From assembly GCA_964469505.1 (NCBI GenBank), contig CAYXZO010000067.1, positions 1 through 10,437 on the forward strand: 10,437 nucleotides of DNA, in the 5' to 3' direction. Origin of the DNA: CAYXZO01 sp964469505 (GTDB lineage Bacteria > Fidelibacterota > UBA8477 > JABMPR01). The position numbers were made by a program, and so were the translations under genes. Shown piece after piece: positions 6,797-10,437 of this stretch (positions are counted from its first letter, which is position 1; each line of letters starts with the position of its first letter). The notes beneath the pieces are model-generated. The model searched no databases. It saw only the letters and a list, made by a program, of their open reading frames with translations, and was not told the origin of the DNA.

Positions 6797-7380
6797 TTAC
6801 CTACGTTCCTAACGGTCTGACCTTGTTTCGGATTTTCGCCACCCCCTTACTTTTTTGGTTCTTGCTGGGGTTTGATAATTTTTGGCTGCACCTGGTGGCT
6901 TTCTTCCTGTTCTTTCTGGCCTCCCTCACGGACCTGTTCGATGGCATCATTGCCCGTAAATTTCAGGTCGTCAGCGAGTTCGGGCGTTTCATGGACCCCC
7001 TGGCCGATAAGATTCTGGTAAACGGCACCTTCATTATTTTGAATATCCTGGAAATCGTGCCCATCTGGATCACGGCGGTGGTGGTGGCCCGGGATATTCT
7101 GGTGACCATTCTGCGCTTGCAGCTTCTGCTCCAGGGGCGCCGGTTGGAAACCAGCCGCTTTGCCAAATGGAAAACCACCTTGCAGTATATCTCAATGTAT
7201 GTGGGGCTTCTTTACCGGCTGTTATTGGACTGGCCCCAAACCCAGTCTTGGGCCATTTTTCTGGAAAGTTGGTCCGTGACCCACGTTATTTTCGCCCTTA
7301 CGGGATTAGTCACTGCCTTGACCGGAATTCATTATTTCTATTTGAACGCCATTAATTCCAAAACGGTCTCAGCTTCATGA
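6793..7380 (+). CDS. pgsA: CDP-diacylglycerol--glycerol-3-phosphate 3-phosphatidyltransferase
   Basis: This membrane enzyme joins CDP-diacylglycerol with glycerol 3-phosphate to form phosphatidylglycerophosphate, the committed step to phosphatidylglycerol and cardiolipin. The CDP-alcohol phosphotransferase signature is complete: Asp47, Asp50-Gly51, Ala54-Arg55, Gly64, Asp68 and Asp72 in the sequence DLFDGIIARKF...GRFMDPLAD. Several hydrophobic segments (about 10-26, 31-46, 73-95 and later ones) fit a multi-pass inner-membrane protein of 195 residues. Other CDP-alcohol transferases share the signature. The N-terminal YVPNGLTLFRI and the adjacent pgpA, which encodes the next enzyme, favour PgsA. 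It overlaps both recR and pgpA by four bases (ATGA), so translation is probably coupled across all three. Confidence 0.95.
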   Translation: MITYVPNGLTLFRIFATPLLFWFLLGFDNFWLHLVAFFLFFLASLTDLFDGIIARKFQVVSEFGRFMDPLADKILVNGTFIILNILEIVPIWITAVVVARDILVTILRLQLLLQGRRLETSRFAKWKTTLQYISMYVGLLYRLLLDWPQTQSWAIFLESWSVTHVIFALTGLVTALTGIHYFYLNAINSKTVSAS

Positions 7381-7841
7381 GTTGGTCCCCGGCTTACTGG
7401 CTGGCCAGTTTCGGCGGCATCGGGCGAGCCAAATATGCCCCCGGTACGGCTGCCAGCCTGGTCACGGTGATCCTCTGGGGCCTGTTGGAAGCCGTCCACC
7501 CCATTCCGCTGGTGGTGCATATTCCAGCCCTGATAGTGGCATTCTTCCTGGGCGTGGTAACGGCCACTAAAGTTGAGGAAGAATTGGGGATTGCCGACCC
7601 TTCGGTGGTGGTTTGGGATGAAGTAGTGGGCCAGTGGACGGCGGTGGCGGCGGTGCCTTTTTCGGTCAATCATGCGCTGCTGGCTTTTGCTCTGTTCCGG
7701 CTCCTGGATATCCGTAAGCCAGGTCCCATTGCGTGGACCCAAAAATTGCCTCGGGGTTGGGGCATAATGGTGGATGATCTGGTAGCAGGCATCGTGGCCG
7801 GCGCCATCGTGTATGCACTTTTCAGGTACTTGGGTGTATAA
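7377..7841 (+). CDS. pgpA: Phosphatidylglycerophosphatase A
   Basis: PgpA removes the phosphate from phosphatidylglycerophosphate to give phosphatidylglycerol, directly after the step carried out by the upstream gene product. Family landmarks are clear in the 154 residues: APGT (21-24), the acidic VWDEVVGQW (79-87), FRLLDIRKPGPI (107-118) and GWGIMVDDLVAG (127-138). The acidic residues of these motifs are thought to bind the metal. Hydrophobic segments around 25-40, 47-63, 87-105 and 133-150 fit an inner-membrane protein. The ATG overlaps the pgsA stop. Its TAA is the last native-looking base composition before the AT-rich segment. Confidence 0.95.
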   Translation: MSWSPAYWLASFGGIGRAKYAPGTAASLVTVILWGLLEAVHPIPLVVHIPALIVAFFLGVVTATKVEEELGIADPSVVVWDEVVGQWTAVAAVPFSVNHALLAFALFRLLDIRKPGPIAWTQKLPRGWGIMVDDLVAGIVAGAIVYALFRYLGV

Positions 7842-7882
7842 ACTTTTTACTTGGGGTTTGAGTGGGCTTAATGAAGAGAGTT

Positions 7883-7900
7883 TTGACTGGACCAAGTCAA
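7883..7900. repeat. Inverted repeat upstream of the Mrr-type gene
   Basis: TTGACT (7883-7888) and AGTCAA (7895-7900) are perfect inverted copies separated by six bases, 26 bases before the start codon. It could be an operator or a weak hairpin. The left arm also resembles a -35 box, though no convincing -10 box lies at the right distance. No T run follows, so it is not an intrinsic terminator. Confidence 0.4.
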
Positions 7901-7916
7901 GGTAACAATTGACAGT

Positions 7917-7922
7917 GGAGGG
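7917..7922 (+). promoter_or_regulatory. Shine-Dalgarno site for the Mrr-type gene
   Basis: GGAGGG lies four bases before the ATG at 7927 and supports this start. The gene therefore has its own good ribosome site and does not depend on coupling to pgpA. Confidence 0.7.
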
Positions 7923-7926
7923 ATAA

Positions 7927-8814
7927 ATGGCCCAGCTGTCACGATCAAAAAAAGTTGCTGCAAAAACACTTTACGCTGCACTTAAAGTCCTAAAAGAAAA
8001 TGGTGGCGCCTTAAACGTACACGAGCTGGTTGAAAAAGTAGGCCAGGTGGTCGAATTAGACGAGTGGGCTAAAGAAAGGTATGAAAAATCAGGCTATATA
8101 AGGTGGCAGTCCATACTTCATTTCCATAGTATAGGTTGCGTTAAAGCGGGTTTTATAGTTAAGAAAAAAGGCACTTGGTATTTGACGCCAGAAGGTGAAG
8201 ATGCCATTGAATTGGGCGAAGATAGTTTGTTACAAAAAATTGATGAAGCATATCGGAATTGGGCAATTAAGAGAAAACCTGATAAATCAGATGAAGTAAG
8301 TGGTTTTGAAGAAGAAGAACATGAAGTTCTCCTTGATGAAGTAGAGCAAAAAGCAATTGAAGTACTAAAGAAACAGATTAATGCAAAAAATGCATATGAA
8401 TTCCAAGATCTAGTAGCGGCGCTATTGAGAGCTATGGGTTATTATACACCCTTTGTTGCTCCCAGGGGAAAAGATGGGGGAGTTGATATAATTGCATATC
8501 GTGATCCCTTAGGTACGGTAACTCCAAGAATAAAAGTTCAGGTTAAACACCGAGGACAGCCAGCCAATGTTCAAGAAATAAGGCAACTTATGGGCTTACT
8601 TCAAAAAGATGGAGACATAGGCATTTTTATATCGACTGGCGGATTCACTCCTGATGCTAAAACCACTGCCAGAAGCTCACACATTCATGTAGAACTTATT
8701 GATATGGAACGTTTTATAAGCTTATGGCAAGAATTTTATAGCAAGTTATCCGATGAGGACAAGAAGTTGTTGCCATTAAAACCTGTTTATTTTTATGCAC
8801 CAATGGAATCGTAA
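7927..8814 (+). CDS. Mrr-type restriction endonuclease (PD-(D/E)xK fold)
   Basis: The protein of 295 residues has the two-part plan of Mrr. An N-terminal winged-helix region spans about 10-95 and ends in GTWYLTPEGEDAI, a typical Mrr N-terminal closing motif. An acidic linker follows (about 117-142, with EEEEHE). The C-terminal nuclease domain begins near 155. Likely catalytic residues are Glu158 in YEFQDLV, Asp187 in GGVDIIA, and Gln205 and Lys207 in VQVKHR, matching the D-QxK form of the fold. ISTGGFTPDA (235-244) is also typical of the family. Mrr proteins cut foreign DNA, classically methylated DNA, without a partner methyltransferase, and none is present here. The gene is far richer in A and T than its neighbours, which suggests transfer. 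Its target cannot be read from the sequence, and some relatives may have other nuclease roles. Confidence 0.88.
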   Translation: MAQLSRSKKVAAKTLYAALKVLKENGGALNVHELVEKVGQVVELDEWAKERYEKSGYIRWQSILHFHSIGCVKAGFIVKKKGTWYLTPEGEDAIELGEDSLLQKIDEAYRNWAIKRKPDKSDEVSGFEEEEHEVLLDEVEQKAIEVLKKQINAKNAYEFQDLVAALLRAMGYYTPFVAPRGKDGGVDIIAYRDPLGTVTPRIKVQVKHRGQPANVQEIRQLMGLLQKDGDIGIFISTGGFTPDAKTTARSSHIHVELIDMERFISLWQEFYSKLSDEDKKLLPLKPVYFYAPMES

Positions 8815-8817
8815 ACC

Positions 8818-10065
8818 TTGATACCCGTAGCCACAATCTCCATAGGTGATGAACTGCTCTCCGGCCGTACGGTGGAAACCAATACGCGTTTCATAGCCGA
8901 GACGTTAGCCCTTTACGGCCTGGAGGTAGTTTGGAAAGTCGTGGTGGGGGATGAACTGGAAGCTATTCTGGAGGCTCTAGAACTGGCTTTCAAGCACGGG
9001 CAAATAATCACGGTAACGGGTGGGTTGGGTCCCACCCACGATGATGTAACCAAAGCGGCACTGGTAAGATTCTTCAACACCGAGTTGAAATTTTACCCTG
9101 AAGTGCTGGAAAAGCTTCGGGAGAGGTTTAAAAACTGGGGCCGTTCGCCGGAGCTGGTGGACAGGTCCCAAGCCGAATATCCCGCCACAGCCAAATTATT
9201 AGAGAATCCGGTGGGTACGGCTCAGGGGATGTGGTTTCAGCGGGGCAAGCAGCATTTGTTCGCCATGCCAGGTGTACCCCGGGAAATGCAAGCCATCGTG
9301 CAGCAAGGCATTGTACCGGTGGTTAAAGAGGTTTCCCCAACCCGGCGGCTGAGACGGGAATTACGCACGGCGGGTATCCCCGAGATCAAACTGTATCGCA
9401 AGATTCAGGACCTGTTTGAAGCCTACCCGCAGGTAAAGGTGGCCTACCTGCCGCATCACACCGGCGTTACGGTACGGCTAACCCTGGACACTACCGATCC
9501 CCAATCCGGTAACCGACTGCTGGACGAGGTGGTGGAAGCGGTACGGGAACGAGCTGGCAAGTACATTTATGGGTTGGACGATACCTCCCTGGCAGCAGCG
9601 GTGGGGCAATTACTGCAGCGACACGGATTACGGGTTGTTACGGTAGAGAGTTGCACCGGGGGCTTGATTGCCGGAGCACTAACCGATGTATCCGGTAGCA
9701 GCGAGTATTTTCACCTGGGGCTGGTGACCTACGGAAATGATATGAAAAACCGAATGGTAGGTGTTTCTCAGATCACACTCGAAACACACGGTGCGGTAAG
9801 CGAAGCGACGGTACGGGAAATGTTGCAAGGAGGGTTGGAAGCGGATGGAAAGGCGGATTATGCTGTGGCGGTATCCGGCATCGCGGGTCCCACTGGCGGC
9901 ACGCCGGAAAAACCGGTGGGGTTGGTTTATGTGGGAGTGGCTTCGCGGAAAAGAATCCAGGTCAGAAAGTTTCAATTCGGCGGCGACCGCCGGTTGAATC
10001 GAGAAATGACCGTAACGGCAGCGTTGAACATGTTACGTTTGGCAATAATGCAAGATTATGACTGA
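8818..10065 (+). CDS. cinA: CinA family protein with nicotinamide-nucleotide amidase domain
   Basis: The 415 residues contain both CinA halves. The N-terminal MoCF-like domain (about 1-170) has SIGDELLSGRTVETN (8-22), TGGLGPTHDD (67-76) and FAMPGVPREM (148-157); in some family members it hydrolyses ADP-ribose. The C-terminal PncC domain (about 255-410) has VESCTGG (276-282) with probable catalytic Ser278, HGAVSE and SGIAGPTGGTPEKPVGLVYVG; it converts nicotinamide mononucleotide to the nicotinate form, recycling NAD. The start is a TTG. An in-frame TAA ends the Mrr-type gene just three bases upstream, so no earlier start is possible, and a later one would cut into the first strand. The ribosome site is poor. 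The gene may depend on readthrough transcription from upstream. Genes cinA, thpR and recA are often neighbours, which fits what follows. Confidence 0.95.
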   Translation: MIPVATISIGDELLSGRTVETNTRFIAETLALYGLEVVWKVVVGDELEAILEALELAFKHGQIITVTGGLGPTHDDVTKAALVRFFNTELKFYPEVLEKLRERFKNWGRSPELVDRSQAEYPATAKLLENPVGTAQGMWFQRGKQHLFAMPGVPREMQAIVQQGIVPVVKEVSPTRRLRRELRTAGIPEIKLYRKIQDLFEAYPQVKVAYLPHHTGVTVRLTLDTTDPQSGNRLLDEVVEAVRERAGKYIYGLDDTSLAAAVGQLLQRHGLRVVTVESCTGGLIAGALTDVSGSSEYFHLGLVTYGNDMKNRMVGVSQITLETHGAVSEATVREMLQGGLEADGKADYAVAVSGIAGPTGGTPEKPVGLVYVGVASRKRIQVRKFQFGGDRRLNREMTVTAALNMLRLAIMQDYD

Positions 10066-10437
10066 AGAAAAACTGCGTACTTTTTTGGCTTTCGAGATTC
10101 CGCCTAAGGTCAAGGAGCATCTGCTGGACCTGAGGGAACGTTTCCTGACCAACTACCGGCGTCAACTCCCCCGAGAGAAGGGGGATTCCTTTATCATGAC
10201 TAAAGATCGACATCTACATGTGACCTTGCTCTTTCTGGGGGATACCACTCTCAAAGATGTCGAAGTTTTACAAGCTCAGTTTGCGGCCATCATCAAGAAA
10301 AGGCCAGTCCTCCCGGTGGAATTGACCGAAACGGGGATCTTCCCCCATGCCGGTAATCCGCGAGTGTTGTGGGTGGGGTTGACCGATCCAGACGGGGTGC
10401 TACGCCGCATGGCATGGGCTCTGAGCAAGCGCGCCAG
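10058..10437 (+). CDS. thpR: RNA 2',3'-cyclic phosphodiesterase, 5' part (ThpR/LigT)
   Basis: This is the start of a 2H phosphoesterase that opens 2',3'-cyclic phosphate ends on RNA (formerly called 2'-5' RNA ligase). The window ends after 126 codons, so the gene is incomplete at its 3' side. The translation begins MTEEKLRTFLAFEIPPKVKEHL, the normal first strand and helix, and reaches HVTLLFLG, the first of the two HxT catalytic motifs (His54, Thr56). The second would lie beyond the window. Between these, a charged stretch (about 30-50, NYRRQLPREKGDSF) makes the distance to the first motif longer than usual. The ATG overlaps the end of cinA by eight bases, which suggests translational coupling. 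Confidence 0.9.
   Translation, partial: MTEEKLRTFLAFEIPPKVKEHLLDLRERFLTNYRRQLPREKGDSFIMTKDRHLHVTLLFLGDTTLKDVEVLQAQFAAIIKKRPVLPVELTETGIFPHAGNPRVLWVGLTDPDGVLRRMAWALSKRA

Larger units (their letters stand above)
7842..8817 (+). other. AT-rich inserted segment carrying an Mrr-type gene
   Basis: Base composition drops sharply here. By hand count the 60 bases at 8341-8400 have 17 G or C, while the 60 bases at 7441-7500 have 41. The segment separates pgpA from cinA in a cluster where most neighbours overlap or touch. TAAAC occurs at both junctions (7839-7843 and 8812-8816), but TAA is the stop codon in each, so only two further bases are informative. No transposase, integrase, terminal inverted repeat or tRNA is present. 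I infer acquisition by horizontal transfer; the mechanism is not visible. Confidence 0.6.

Noticed and set aside
7338..7895. A 185-codon open frame on the minus strand
   Set aside because: It is antisense to pgpA, which shows clear family motifs. The translation is rich in His, Gln and Arg without recognisable motifs.
7842..8817. A multi-gene restriction-modification or phage-defence system
   Set aside because: Only one nuclease gene is present. No methyltransferase, specificity subunit, helicase or sensor gene lies beside it, and the flanking genes are housekeeping.
1..10437. CRISPR arrays, tRNA or rRNA genes, transposases, prophage genes
   Set aside because: I looked for regularly spaced repeats, cloverleaf cores such as GGTTCGAATCC-like arms, and mobile-element proteins, and saw none.

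Overview
The window is a dense bacterial housekeeping gene cluster in which every gene lies on the + strand. Gene gaps are small and several stop and start codons overlap. Most of the DNA is moderately GC-rich. I suspect a member of the Fibrobacteres-Chlorobi-Bacteroidetes (FCB) group or a related candidate phylum. The grounds are an Obg GTPase that lacks the C-terminal domain usual in Firmicutes and has TKxD in place of NKxD, and the run recR-pgsA-pgpA-cinA-thpR. That placement is a low-confidence inference, because several phyla share this gene order. Clear Shine-Dalgarno sequences occur before some genes, for example at 2599, 5859 and 7917.

Layout: (1) 1-516, an unrecognised protein that may extend upstream of the window. 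(2) 556-3939, obgE, dprA and an M18 aminopeptidase, which look co-transcribed and end at an intrinsic terminator at 3989-4014. (3) 4015-4142, the small SRP RNA, placed as often seen just ahead of dnaX. (4) 4171-7841, dnaX, ybaB, recR, pgsA and pgpA, which are nearly contiguous. (5) 7842-8814, an AT-rich segment carrying one Mrr-type restriction endonuclease gene. (6) 8818-10437, cinA and the 5' part of thpR; in related gene orders recA often follows.

The housekeeping genes cover DNA replication and recombination (DnaX clamp loader, YbaB, RecR, DprA), ribosome assembly (Obg), protein targeting (SRP RNA), phosphatidylglycerol synthesis (PgsA then PgpA) and cofactor or RNA-end repair (CinA, ThpR). 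The clear accessory element is the Mrr-like gene. Its base composition differs sharply from its neighbours and it interrupts an otherwise tightly packed pgpA-cinA junction.

I did not find a multi-gene undescribed system. The items most worth a second look are the Mrr island and its boundaries, the unknown first gene with repeated YRL strands, the Asp-to-Glu change in the Obg G3 motif, and the terminator that abuts the SRP RNA.
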